From the NCBI GenBank assembly GCA_030068145.1, contig JAPJBO010000442.1, positions 62,001 to 126,000 of the forward strand: a stretch of DNA of 64,000 nt, read 5' to 3'. The position numbers were made by a program, and so were the translations under genes. The stretch is from Diplonema papillatum (lineage: Eukaryota > Euglenozoa > Diplonemea > Diplonemida > Diplonemidae). A model generated the notes under the pieces. That model did not search any database, was not told where the DNA came from, and was given only the letters and a program-made list of their open reading frames with translations. Shown piece after piece: positions 44,030 to 55,028 of this stretch (the stretch's first letter is position 1; every line of letters begins with the position of its first letter).

Positions 44030-44460
44030 TTCCCCCCAAAAAAAAGACGCCAGATACGCAAACTCTTTCGAACGCTGCACACGGGTATCCTTCAAGTGAC
44101 CTCTAACTATCTGTTGCATACGCGTATCCGGATCAGAAAGCCGAAGACTTCGTAACACTTTACCGCAACCGAAGTCGCGAACCGGGTTCGGCTTGCACTG
44201 CAAAAGCAGCATAATTGTGTCTTGCGCCCGAGCGCGGAAATCCGCCACCCGCCATTCGGCTAGAGTGCAAGAACACAATTGCGAAGCGTACTACAAACGG
44301 ATAGTGTTACAAAGGCGAACGAATCATGCGAGAACCTATGGAGGGGCCCCTCGACAGCTTTCAGAACACGGCATAGTAAGTCAAGAGTCGGATAAGCGTG
44401 TGCACATTCTACTCCCGTTTGATCTGCATTTTCCACCTTTGCCCCCCTTTCTTTGATCTG
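44030..44460 (+). repeat. Module shared with the element at 53.2-55.0 kb
   Basis: About 430 bp match the complement of 54240-54695, with landmarks GATACGCAAACTCTTTCGAA, CTAACTATCTG and ACTACAAACGGATAGTG. A short frame (QEHNCEAYYKRIVLQRRTNH) is preserved in both copies, but flanking stops differ. Possibly a transposase relic; unassigned. Confidence 0.65.
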
Positions 44461-44647
44461 CTGTGTGTATTTGCGGACAATTTTATGTCATCCGGTTATC
44501 GTGTATGTGAATAGCCGCTAGGATAGAAAGAATTTAGTTAGTTATAAGAATGCAGTGTTAATAGTCTAAAATAGCTACAATGCTTGTTTCGATCCAGTAC
44601 ACAACCAGCTAGCATCCATCAGAAATATTCCTCCGACCCAGGGTCAC

Positions 44648-45073
44648 TCAACAGCTCGCAACGGCCTTGCAGCATGCGCCCAGGCCTTGTGTGTGGGGTT
44701 GTGGTGTGACAACAGGCGCGGGGGTGACTGGCGATGGTGCAGGTGGAGGTGGTGGAACGACCGGATCAGGCATGGGCGGTGGCGTTTCGAAGACAGGGGG
44801 CGGTCCGAGTGCGGCTGGCAGGCCGGCGTTGTTGCGCGCAGCATTTGTCATTATGTCCGATTTCATGATCTGAAATTCAGACTCGCGTAACCCGCCTGCT
44901 TCAACTCCACGAGCCGAAGCAAAGCCTCCATTGAAGAAGTGGACATCTTGTTTCCTTTTTGGGGTGAGACTAGATTTCGTTTTCATGCTTAAAGGCTTCG
45001 TACCGGATCGAAACAAGGAATATGCAAGTAGTACAAGCTGATTGAGTTCCACTAGGCATTCATCTTTCAACAA
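44648..45073 (-). CDS. Candidate ORF inside the large element, 141 aa, Pro-rich C-terminus
   Basis: Starts MLKDECLVELNQLVLLAYSL and ends in a PPPMPDPVVPPPPPAPSPV-type segment followed by two Cys. The N-terminal 80 residues look protein-like. No family recognised; it may be cargo or a former element gene. Confidence 0.25.
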   Translation of the reverse strand: MLKDECLVELNQLVLLAYSLFRSGTKPLSMKTKSSLTPKRKQDVHFFNGGFASARGVEAGGLRESEFQIMKSDIMTNAARNNAGLPAALGPPPVFETPPPMPDPVVPPPPPAPSPVTPAPVVTPQPHTQGLGACCKAVASC

Positions 45074-45852
45074 TCGACTATATCACGACGCAAGTTAGAG
45101 ACAGGTCATGGGATATGTCGCACACAAAGCAAATATGGTTCGGTTCGAAGTTCGAAAGGTAGGGTCGATAGTCATTCATTGGAAAAACTCAGGTAAGATG
45201 GAAAGAACTGCGTAGTTTTATTCGAACGATATGAATCCAGCCGACTCTTCCCGGCTACTCGTGCCCTTCCTCGGCGCAAAACGGAAGAGCGAAGATTCCG
45301 ATTCCTTTTCAGTTTACGAATGTCGGCACCAGATGCAACCGACCTCCAACCAAGCGAAGGGTTGGCATAGTGGCACTCATTTGACAAGACATCGGCTAGC
45401 TCTGTGTGTGTGAAAATTTGGAAGACCAGAGCAATTATGACCAAAAGTTGGAAAAATCTGCCAAAAATGGCCGAAATCTGGAAAATTTGGCCAAAATCTG
45501 GAAAAATGGCAAGATTCGCTAAAAATCGTAAAAATGGCAAAAATGGCCACAATCTGAAAAGTATGGAAATTGTGGAAAACTGTGGTAACTCCAGCCAAAA
45601 GTGAACGAAAATAGTTTCGAACTTCCAGAAGTAAACGAAGCGATTCCGAAACTAGTTTCGAACCTTCCAAAAGTAAACGAAGCACTTCCAAAACTAGAAA
45701 CGAACCGGTTCCAAAAGTAAACGAGCCACCCAAAACTAGAAACGAACCGATTCCAAAACTAGTTTCGAACCTTCCAAAACTAGAAACGAACTCTCCAAAA
45801 CTAGAAACGAACCAAGAAGCGAACCGATTCCAAAAGTAAACGAAGCGGACCC

Positions 45853-45990
45853 GGGGGGGGGGGGGGTTGCAAAGAACGTGCATGTTTGGAAAGGATATGC
45901 GCTCAACACCGCACTGGTCCCGTCTGCGATGTGTTTCGGTCCTGTAAGCCACGCACACGTAGGCGGACCATCATCAGCGCGGAACCTGAT
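45853..45990 (+). repeat. SINE-like tail module, second copy
   Basis: The G run, then TTGCAAAGAACGTGC, CTCAACACCGCACTGGTCCC, TGTGTTTCGGTCCTGTAAGC and GGACCATCATCAGCGCGGAA. Matches 33980-34075 and 58358-58466. Confidence 0.7.
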
Positions 45991-46495
45991 TGTCTGCAGA
46001 CAGGACAGCAGTGTGAGTAGGCGGCTGTTCGTAGTTCGGCACAGCCTCTCGCAAGAGGGGGGGCGGCGAGTGTGTGGACCAACAGGATGGAGTTCACTCT
46101 CAGGAGCTAGAGCGAAAGTTGGAGTTGAAGAAACGGGTGAGACACCTCGTTCGCGATTTAAGAACAGGGATGCCGATTAAAATGAACACGCATGACATAC
46201 CGGTATGCGTGCATGCATGGAGGGAATGGCAAATCGATTCACCGTTCCCCCTTTTCGGGTGCACAACACGCGATTTGGGTAGCCCACCTGCTTTGCAGGT
46301 GCTGGGACACTCCCTTTCAACTCCAGTGTCGGCTGGACTCTACTGTGGACGGTCTACTAAGACCGAGGGGAAGCCAACACACCTGTGTTGGCCCCTCTGC
46401 CTTCAGTTGTTGCATGGGGAGTTGTGCTTTTTGTGTTTTTTTTTTTTTTACGCGCTGTGCTTGAAACAGTGCTTCTGAAAGGCCAGTTTCACGCA

Positions 46496-47218
46496 TCAGG
46501 ACTGGATGGTGGCGTAGTCGCAGTGTTTTTCAGCGCCAGCATGCGGGTCGAATCCGAACACCAAGCTGCTGCAGGTGAAGCTTCCTGACTCGAAACTGAG
46601 AACCCGGGTCACCGCAGCCAGGTGCGATTTGAACCGTACCACAGATGATACGGAACCCATCGCGCACTCTGCATCGTTGGGGGCTGCACCCCCACAGGTG
46701 GTGAAGCCTTCGTAGGCCGCAGTCATCTCGGGACCGATTTGGCACATTTTCCCAACACGGGATTTCGGGTCGACCCCGAAGTTGTCGTTCACGCATTGCA
46801 AGATCGATGCCGAGTTCCCTTCGATAAAAGAGTACGTCCAGCTGTTCCCGTGTCCGTACCGGACCCACCTCAACTCCGGCGAGGTGTTGAGTACAGGAAG
46901 GCCTTCTCCTACCGGGCTGAAGAACTCCGTCCAGCCAGCACGATCCCAGATCGGCGCGAAGAAAAAGTTGTACACGATGATGTCACACTGCTTCTTGCCA
47001 AGTTTCGGGTCCCCCCTTCCCCAGTATATGTTGCACTCGAACTTCGCGATTCCTTGCATCATAAAATATGAATAGTGGCCGTCGCCACCAAACCGTATGG
47101 TCACGAATTCGTCGGTGGATATTATGCAATCTTGATTCTCTTCCGCGCAGAATTCCCACTCGGCGCCGTTTCCGACCGCCAGCATCGCCGCGAGCACAAC
47201 TGCTGCCGGCCGCATCAT
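46496..47218 (-). CDS. Small secreted Cys-containing protein (240 aa)
   Basis: Single exon. Residues 1-18 (MMRPAAVVLAAMLAVGNG) are a signal peptide with a likely cleavage after GNGA. The mature part starts WEFCAEENQDC...VTIRFGGDGHY and reaches C-x-x-x-x-WGRGDPKLGKKQC. This pattern (W-x-FCA near the start, VRFG/VRYG, then a CN...GDP...K-x-C block) is one I associate with short secreted domains in bacteria and fungi; I cannot name it firmly. Eight further Cys follow, with a C-terminal half reading SSVVRFKSHLAAVTRVL. No membrane segment after the signal. An in-frame second Met at residue 2 is an equally good start. The role (extracellular or wall-associated) is inferred from the signal only. Confidence 0.7.
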   Translation of the reverse strand: MMRPAAVVLAAMLAVGNGAEWEFCAEENQDCIISTDEFVTIRFGGDGHYSYFMMQGIAKFECNIYWGRGDPKLGKKQCDIIVYNFFFAPIWDRAGWTEFFSPVGEGLPVLNTSPELRWVRYGHGNSWTYSFIEGNSASILQCVNDNFGVDPKSRVGKMCQIGPEMTAAYEGFTTCGGAAPNDAECAMGSVSSVVRFKSHLAAVTRVLSFESGSFTCSSLVFGFDPHAGAEKHCDYATIQS

Positions 47219-50200
47219 TGTTGGCTAAACTTGTTCGGCTGATGCCGCAGCTCCCCCCCTTTCACTTCTTCCCTATTCTTTTTGTTTCAGTCTTTCCGTA
47301 TATATTCCCTAGACGTTGGAGATTCGTGCTTTTTCGGCATTCGGCAGGGATTATTCTAGGATTCTGGATTTTCGGTTTTTGAGGGGTCCGGCTCTGTTTC
47401 ATCAGCAGTGTCGACTTTGTCTCGTCGCGGGGGTTTTACACATTCTGGAGAGATGATGCGTTCTGCAGTGTCCCAGGTTTTCTGAGAGCAAAAATCCAGA
47501 AACTTTGCTGGGCCCCTTGGACCCACTTGGATACGGCACCCTTTTCCGCTGTGCAATTCCACTCGTTGCGTTGTACGACCTAAGTTTCCAATCATGATCA
47601 CGTGTCTGCTGTAGACGGGAACCCCAGGAAGAGCTGTACTTGGCATTAAACTGCAATAGTTGTGAGTTTGGCCAACACTGCACGGAAGGCAAGGGCAACA
47701 CGGAGATGTGGCAGTTGCCCCTTCAGAGTACCCTCAACTTTTTCGTGGGAGGTCCGCTGGACCCTGTTGGATCCCCCTAGAATAAACCCTGCACGGTCTG
47801 CTGGTTGGCTCACGTGGTGCACAGGTTCGGTGTGCTTGCCAAGTTTTACTGAGTTCAATGTTGTGCACGTTCGGTGCGCTTGCCAAGATTCGCTGGGTTC
47901 AGGGGTAGTGCGGGTTGAATCTGCTTGCCTGATTCGCAGCCTAAGAACACCGGGTTCGGAGTTGGCATCGTGATGCCAGGAAAGCGCAGTTTCAGTATTC
48001 TGCCGCAATTGCTAGGACTTGTTGTGAACGGCGAAACAGTAAGGGTTTGCTCAGGTTCGCGCCTTTTCGGAAAGGTACAAAATTGCGAAAGGTTCAACTG
48101 TGCGCGAGGCTATGAACGAAGCACAGCAACCGAGGAACCCCGCGACACCTGCTCAGACGAAAGAAAGGATACGGGGGGTGTTTTCATCAGTGTAAGGTGA
48201 GCTGTCGTCGCGTTTTCCTCTGGTGGGCAGGGCGTCTCATGACCCCACCGTCCAACAAAGGAAGCACGACAGCCTTCGGAAAAGGAAACAATGCACGTTC
48301 TCGCCGCGGCTCAGAGCAGGGGTCCTAGGAGGCCGGAGTCTTTGATGCCAGGGCTTCTTCTCTGCAGGAAAAACTGAGACGTTATTGCAATAAAAATATC
48401 GGTGAAGGGGGTCCAAAAGGGTCCAAAACGGATTCAAAGTTGGTCCTGGGCAAATACGGGGATGGTTGTCTGACCCGGAAAATGTGTGAAACGCTGTTCC
48501 GAGGCTGCGTAATTTGTTTTCCCGGGTTCAGAGTTGACCCGTGATCACCCGTTCTACACACACTCGCCCTAGGCCAGGCCACTGTGCACATATAGTAACT
48601 TTTTCCGAATGCTGAATATTTACGAGCTCGGTTTGAGCAAACTCGATCAAACTCGGAGTGGTGTTCTAGAATTGGTATGTAACCGGTAATGCTGCTGTAC
48701 ACACTGCTTTGCTCAGGGCTTCGAGGTCAAGTACACTGTTGTTGGGACCCGAAAGATAGTGGGTTGCGGAAGCCCCCGAACGTGAAGCTGGATGCAAGAA
48801 TGTGCAGGTCGGGAATCAAATCCGCAGCATCGACTTGGGCTGATTTGCTAGCCGTCCCCTGACCGAGTTCTTTTCTAATTTAAGATGCAAGCTCGGTCAG
48901 CGGACCTAGTTTGTGTCCCGAAGTTCGGCCCTGCCGAATGGCACACTGATGTTACAAGTACGCAGTGGACCTCCTCCTGCACGTTTCCTGAGGTACAGCT
49001 TTAGCTGAAAGTACCTACTGCACGGCCCGAACCAGGCCGGGAACCACGGTGCCTGGCTGGGGTTGACACTTGGAACGTGTCTAAAAAGCTAAATTCGTCG
49101 CTCTGATCTGGGTGTTACGCAATTGTATGGAAGGAGAAAGGCGAAGCTACAGGAAGCTGCTGATTCTTGCTGCGGAACGCATTGGACTGGTGGTCAGCAG
49201 TTGTGGGGATGAGCCGACAAAAGAAAATTAGTGTCTTCGTCCCACCGAAACGAAAAGTGGCGGAAATGCTGGAAGCAATTGAGTGTCCCGATACTCTGGT
49301 GGTGCGGTATTCGGCACTTGGCGTTCAGTCGACACACTCCCCGGTGGCAAACCTCGTCGCCTACCCAGCCAGGAGCGTCGAAATGCGCACAGTGAAGCAC
49401 CTGTATGGCACTTGTGAAAGATTACGTAGGATACCAGGTAACCGGCGAAGACCTAGCCGCCTCTATTATCGGTTTGGCGATTGGTTGCAATTGTAGACGG
49501 GCTAGCGCAGATCCTCGGTGGGAATCTAGACAGGTAGAAACTCTTGTGTGGTCGGCTTTCTAATGTTCTCTTTTTTTTGGACTTTGTTGGTTCGGGCTTC
49601 CTTCCCATGTAAAACGACGTGCAGTGCCCCTCCTGTCGAGCTGTCGTCGAACCGGATGAAAAGGTTGGCTGCAGCGGATACGATTTCGCTTGCAGTTCCT
49701 TCTGCTGTGCAGAAGGAGGACTTCCACTGGACAGAAGGCGGTGCACACAGACTGCTGTCGTGCAGACATGGGCATTCGAGCAACTGCTGAGAGCTGCTAG
49801 CACACTAGACTTGGCACGATGTTGGCTAGGGCATAACCTGGTACTACTGCTGCACAACACCCAACATTGTAGGACGCCCAATACGCGCGAACAGGCGTTT
49901 CCCAGCTTGTTCTCCAGGAATCGGGCAAACAGAGTCCTCCGTTCTTGCGTACGACAGAACTCAAGGTTTGTCAACAAGCAGGCTAGTTAAAGTCATAGCT
50001 GGAGCACTTCGTTCCCGGTTTGGTTCGGCCTGAGACAAGGTGCTCTCGTTCTGTAGTGGTGGCAGCGAGCTGCCGGCCCATTTGTTGCGGGATTCGGACC
50101 GCGTTGTGCCGTCTGCGAAGAGAAGATATTGCCTGTGGGATCGGAGGTGGCAAGGCGCGCTCAGTCTGTAGTGGTAGCGGGGCGACCTGCTTCCCACCCA

Positions 50201-50571
50201 TTCGATTTTTGCTTGTGAGCAGTTCGGCTCAGCCAACACAGGTGGCTGACCATGCTTGTCCTTCTGACCGAGCAAAGAAACTTCTCCGACCGGCAGTATT
50301 TTCGTCAAGTTCTTGGTCTCGAAGTTTGGCAAGCACGGCAAACGACTGCCGACTTCCTCAAAAAACTGCCGGTCGGTCGGACAAGTTTCCGATCGAAGAA
50401 TGCTTGCCCGGGAAAAGAACCAGCCACTATGCACAGCGGGTCCCCGCTGGTCCGACGTCAAACTAGCGGCGGCACAGATACCAGGTACCCCCGAATCCCT
50501 TGCCGGTTGTTTGCAAGCGTTAAAAGAGGGAAGAAAATGCGTGGTTTTTTTTTGTTATGGAAAGATAACAT
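47219..50571. other. Intergenic; one short direct repeat
   Basis: An imperfect ~40-bp direct repeat (GTTCGGTGTGCTTGCCAAG and GTTCGGTGCGCTTGCCAAG) lies at about 47826 and 47869. ORFs at 49167-49496 (plus) and 49453-49977 (minus) overlap and show no domain. Nothing else supported. Confidence 0.45.
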
Positions 50572-50769
50572 GCAGGGTCAAAACCTTGTGTCTTTTTAAA
50601 AATGGCAAAAAAAAAAAATCCGGAAAAAAATTGGGTTTTTTGAATTTTAAAAGTTTGGAACAAACTCTGCAGTAATTTTTAAGGAAGTTGAGCAAAAAAA
50701 AAAAAAAAAAATAGGGCTCGATCGGCCCCCGCGGGAGCGTTTTAAAAAGACACAAGGTTTTGACCCTGC
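50572..50769. mobile_element. 198-bp foldback MITE with 30-bp perfect TIRs
   Basis: GCAGGGTCAAAACCTTGTGT and the next 10 bases (CTTTTTAAAA) at 50572-50601 are exactly inverted at 50740-50769. CATG overlaps both outer ends, giving a possible 4-bp target duplication if the element is taken to begin at CAGGG. The interior is T- and A-rich, with a run of about 19 A. Confidence 0.85.
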
Positions 50770-51540
50770 ATGATAAGGACTTCGGCAATAGCGGTATTAG
50801 TAGTAGTGATAGTGGTGTTGAACTTGATGTGCAGCAACAATGGTGGGAGGTAGACCGCACGATAGTGGTAGTTGGTCGTCGACCCTCGAATGGGTCGGCA
50901 GCGGACCAAAATTTCGTCCGCAGGTTTGACCGTGAACACCGCGCCATTTGTCCTCGTGTGCGTCGGCCCCCAGTTCACACCTGCACCCGAAGCAGGCGTT
51001 TGAATCAAAATTCAACCAAGCAACCAGAGAAAGTTAAAGGAAGGCGGGCGGACAGGGCAAACAGCAGGAAGGGTGGTTCGCACCTTTCCTCTGGGCGCCC
51101 CGGGACCGCACTCGCAACAGGGGGTAAAAAGTAAGACACGCCACACGCGAACGCAAAGTTGCCCTGGTAACGGATGCGCAACACACGGCACCCATCTTGG
51201 AATCGAGTCTCAGCCGTCAGTCAGACTCTACTGGTAATGTCACAGAATATCTGATACCTGCATCAACGTTGTCATGCGTTACGTCTTCGTAGGGCGGCCG
51301 TTGTTTCCATCGCTCAAAGTGTCCGTCTTCAATGCCATCCTCCGACACAGACTCGTTGCCATCATCGACAAGGATGTTTGGACCTTCGAAATTGAGGGCT
51401 CGGCCCCAGCAGAAAGTTGAGAAAAGGGAACGGCGACCGAGGAACCCCGGAAATGTGGCCACTGCATCCGCCCCCCTTCCTATCGCCGTGTACTTGGTGG
51501 CTAGGATGTCGCGAGCTTGCCGCCAAGAAGACTACAAATT

Positions 51541-51758
51541 TGAGCCGGTCCATCCCCTCTTGATAGACCGAAGAATTGTGAAAACGGGTTTTTGCCTAGA
51601 AGCTTTTCGTGTTATTTTGCAAATGCAGCACCGGGCAATTCGATGCAGCTCTAGGGACTAGAGATGGACCTGATAGACCGTGGTGGACCGTGAGTCACTG
51701 TGATAAACAGCGGCAGGCACTTCGATGCAGTTTCAAGAGATAGGGACGGACCGGCTCA
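51541..51758 (-). mobile_element. MITE family 1, copy 5 (with ~50-bp internal insertion)
   Basis: Ends TGAGCCGGTCCATCC and GACGGACCGGCTCA are intact. Relative to other copies it carries an extra segment after CCGAAGAAT (about 51574-51625). Confidence 0.85.
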
Positions 51759-51939
51759 ACAAAAAAACGATTCAACAGGATTGCGCACAGCATGCAAAGT
51801 TGCTCGATGCGCGATAGGCATTAGCTTTAAGAGTTAAATCTAGACAGAACACTGCCTCCATTCCCTGAAATACGAACAACTTTCTGTAATCCAGTAAGAA
51901 ACGAATCACTCAGCCCCCTTTTCTTTTTCGGAACCCCCC

Positions 51940-52326
51940 GTGGCCACGGACCCGTTCACGGCGCCTTGCGATCGAAATACATCTACCACCACGGGAAAAT
52001 GGATGCGTGAAGCATGGTCGGGACTAGCAATATTTTGCAACCTAGTTAAGTGGCGGGGTGAAGATTCGCACAGGGCACTTAATGCCCTGACACACAAACC
52101 ACAGGTATTCGATTGGTCCAAAAAGTCAGAAACTGCGTGTGCTTTTTTTACGCGTTGTGCTGCCTGCGTTCTGCTTCTGCGTGGAAGCAAATGTCAAGCG
52201 AAAGGCTTGGCCCGTCTCGTGGAGCTGACTGAGCGCAATGCCTTTACGTTTAAAGGCTGGGATCTTTCGGAAGCGTCTTTCGACAAGCTCGTGTTTGATT
52301 GCCGCCGCTGCCAGGACGAGGGCTAG
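51940..52326 (+). CDS. Candidate plus-strand ORF, up to 128 codons
   Basis: The frame opens at a GTG (ATDPFTAPCDRN...) and has its first ATG at about 52006 (MREAWSGLAIF). It ends ASFDKLVFDCRRCQDEG and stop. Composition is balanced, with three C-x2-C-like pairs (RCAAC, CRRC), and the last 60 residues look protein-like. It would be the only plus-strand gene in the window, which counts against it. No family recognised. A SINE-like head motif (GACAGAACACTGCCTCC) lies 80 bp upstream. Confidence 0.3.
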   Translation: MATDPFTAPCDRNTSTTTGKWMREAWSGLAIFCNLVKWRGEDSHRALNALTHKPQVFDWSKKSETACAFFTRCAACVLLLRGSKCQAKGLARLVELTERNAFTFKGWDLSEASFDKLVFDCRRCQDEG

Positions 52327-53198
52327 CCGTGGCTCAAAAAAAAAAGAGTGTTTGTAGCTTTCTTTCGTGGATTCTTATATCTCGCGTATATTTGCGGTGG
52401 TTTGGGTCTTCAATCTAGGGTTCCTTTTTTTTCGGATCCTTTCAGATTCGAAATGGTGCAAAAAAAAATACTCGAGGGGCTGTCCTGTGCTTACTTCGAA
52501 GGAGGCTAGAGGGGGAGAAACAATACAACTACAAAGTGGGTCTTTTTTGTCGAACTCTTACGCCCGCCACTAAACTCAGATTCACCTGCGTTTCGTGTGG
52601 CTACACCACATTTACCTCCTTTGATATTTTGCAGCTGGCAGCCTCCTCAAGTATTTCCTACAAAGCAGGTGCTTAAACAAAGAGAAAAAGAGCCGTGAGG
52701 AAGCGTGCTGCGGGTTTGCGGCAAGGGATGAGGGTAGCCCGGTGCCGAATTCCCCACAGCCACGGCGATTGCGTAACCCACTCGGTTCGGCTTGGTGCTT
52801 AATTGAGCGCGCAAAGTCTGTTATTAACTCGCCTTCGCGTGCTCCTGCGACTGGGCCTCGACGGGACGCAGTGGCGGAATGACAACGGAGATTGGTGGCG
52901 TGTGGCTGCGGTGTTCATGGCAATGCGATGCGGTTGAAGCTGCGGGGAATCAAGAGCGGAAGCAAAGCGTTCCGCAGCGGCTCAGCCCGAGAATGTCCTG
53001 TGGGTGTGAGTACGTGTGCGCGCGTATTGTTATGGACCCATTTTCACGTGGTGCCTTGTTAAAACGTAAGTTGTTACTTGTGTGCGAAGGACCTGTTGTG
53101 TATCTTTACATGGCAGGTTCCAACGCTGCCAACTTTCTTTTTCTGTACTGACATGTCCGGCGTGGTATGTTGTTCCAAAAAAGAAAAAAAAAAAAAAA
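52327..53198. other. Intergenic, no supported gene
   Basis: A segment at about 53024-53065 (TATGGACCCATTTTCACGTG then GTGCCTT) recurs near 57935-57970, so part of this DNA is dispersed repeat. Poly-A runs are frequent. Confidence 0.4.
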
Positions 53199-54993
53199 GA
53201 GACAAAACCATATCGGAAGCACTTAAGTGGGGAAAATATTTATCGGAACGTTTCCGATAAATATTTTTTTGTTTCCGATAAATATTTTTTGTTTCCGATA
53301 AATATTTTTTTTTGTTTCCGATAAATATTTTTTTTGTTTCCGATAAATATTTTTTGTTTCCGATAAATATTTTTCTGTTTCCGATAAATATTTTTTTGTT
53401 TCCGATAAATATTTTTTGTTTCCGATAAATATTTTTTTGTTTCCGATAAATATTTTTTGTTTCCGATAAATATTTTTTGTTTCCGATAAATATTTTTGAT
53501 ACGGGTTCCTGGGGACTAGTCCCCAGTGCGAAATGTGCCCAAGGGGAGTCCCATTGGGCAAGCAATTTCATTGGATTTTGCGAGGACCCTAAGTAATCCG
53601 GAGCCAGTGTGATAGACCTCTGTGATGTGGGCCGCTTCACTGCTCGTCTGCATGTGGACTGCTCTGTACCTGTGCCTTCTCCGCGCTTGCAGCTTTTCAA
53701 GCCGGCCACGCCTGCTTTCCCTTTTCTGTCTTTCGACCTCGGTGATCCCTCGCGGGCGTCCTGCTGTGCCATCTGAATCTCCTCGCCTTCCTTCCTGGTT
53801 TGCTTGGCACCCTCTGCTCGCGCAGTTTGCGGCGCGGGTCTCTTCAGAGCCGGTCGTCTTCGTGTGCGCTGTTCTGTCATCGCTTGCCTGTGTTGCTGAT
53901 TTCTGCAACAAAGGCAGTTTTGGCCCGTGAAATGGGCTAGTCTTTATTGTGTGAGTGCTTTTGTCTCCAGGATTGAAATGAGGCTGACGCGGAAAATCCT
54001 ACCGTCCGACATGGCACAAGTCAAGGGAAACAAATATTTTACGGGAACTAGTATGCACGGCAGCCCCGATACTACTAAGCCCCGTTGGCATACTTACACT
54101 CCATGGCTGCCTCGATGGCACCAAATCCGTAGTCGTGGTTAGACATTTTCAGGTAGGAGGATGTTACCTGGTCAGGACCGCATGCAGTTTTGTCGTATTG
54201 GGGCCGCGTAGGACCCGGATGAAGTCGTTGCGAATACACACAACAGATCAACGAAGGGTAGAACTGGGGAACATGCAGATCAGACGGAAGTAGAATGTGC
54301 AAACTTATCCTTTTCTTGACTTGCCGTTCTGAAAGCTGTTGAGGGGCCCCTACGTAGGTTCTCGCATGATTCGTTCGCCTTTGTAACACTATCCGTTTGT
54401 AGTAAGCTTTGCAGTTGTGTTCTTGCAATATCTAGCCGAATGGTGGGTGGCGGATTTCCGCGCTCGTGCGCAAGACGCAGTTTTACTGCAACTGCAGTGT
54501 AAGCCGAACCCGGTTCGTGACCTTTGTCGCGGTGAAGTGGTACAAAGTCTTCAGCTTTCAGATCCGGATACTGCTCAATGCAACCAGATAGTTAGATGTC
54601 ACTTGATGGATACCCGTGTGCTGCATTCGAAAAGGTTTGCGTATCTGGTGTTGAAAATTGAACAGCCTTTGCTGGGGAGGCTTTCGACCCGAAACTAGAT
54701 AGAAAAACGATCGTATTTGGCTTCGTCGCGGTCGTCCACGGGACGAAGTAGGTGAACCTACTGTCAAAGTGATCAATACTTATCGGAAACAGAAAAATAT
54801 TTATCGGAAACAAAAAAATATTTATCGGAAACAAAAAATATCTATCGGAAACAAAAAAATATTTATCGGAAACAAAAAAAATATTTGTCGGAAACAAAAA
54901 AAATATTTATCGGAAACAAAAAAAATATTTATCGGAAACAGTTTCCGATAAATATTTTTCCGACTTAAGTGCTTCCCTTATGGGTTTCTCCGA
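53199..54993. mobile_element. Element with TTTCCGATAAATATTTTTTTG arrays at both ends
   Basis: The left end contains GGAAGCACTTAAGT, then an array of about 12 units (53231-53505) of ~22 bp. The right end carries about 8 units (54779-54957) in inverse orientation, then ACTTAAGTGCTTCC. The matched ends extend to AGA-AAACC about 20 bp further out. The interior (53510-54770) holds an ORF region at 53560-53900 and the shared 430-bp module (54240-54695). It lies 120 bp below the apparent end of DGAT2, in that gene's 3' region. Confidence 0.7.
54240..54695 (-). repeat. Reversed copy of the module at 44030-44460
   Basis: See the partner at 44030-44460. Identity is roughly 80 percent by eye, with several short indels. 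The two host elements have unrelated subterminal arrays, so the module was shared or exchanged between families. Confidence 0.65.
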
Positions 54994-55028
54994 AAAAAAA
55001 AAAAAACAGAATGGTTGAGTCGCAGCTC

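Larger units (their letters stand above)
43391..45866. mobile_element. Large non-autonomous element with AACTAGAAACGAACC arrays, poly-G at both edges
   Basis: The left array (43433-44010) and right array (45604-45846) consist of ~20-bp units such as TTCCAAAACTAGAAACGAAC and TTACTTTTGGAAGGTTCG; their outermost units are inverted relative to one another. The left array itself switches orientation near 43625. A 34-G run (43391-43424) and a 14-G run (45853-45866) border it. The interior holds a module (44030-44460) also found reversed inside the element at 53199-54993, and an ORF at 45073-44648. Confidence 0.65.

Noticed and set aside
53074-53880. 268-codon minus ORF with repeated NIYRKQK/FIGNKK
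   Set aside because: Its centre is only translation of the AT-rich 22-bp array of a transposon end; not a protein repeat.
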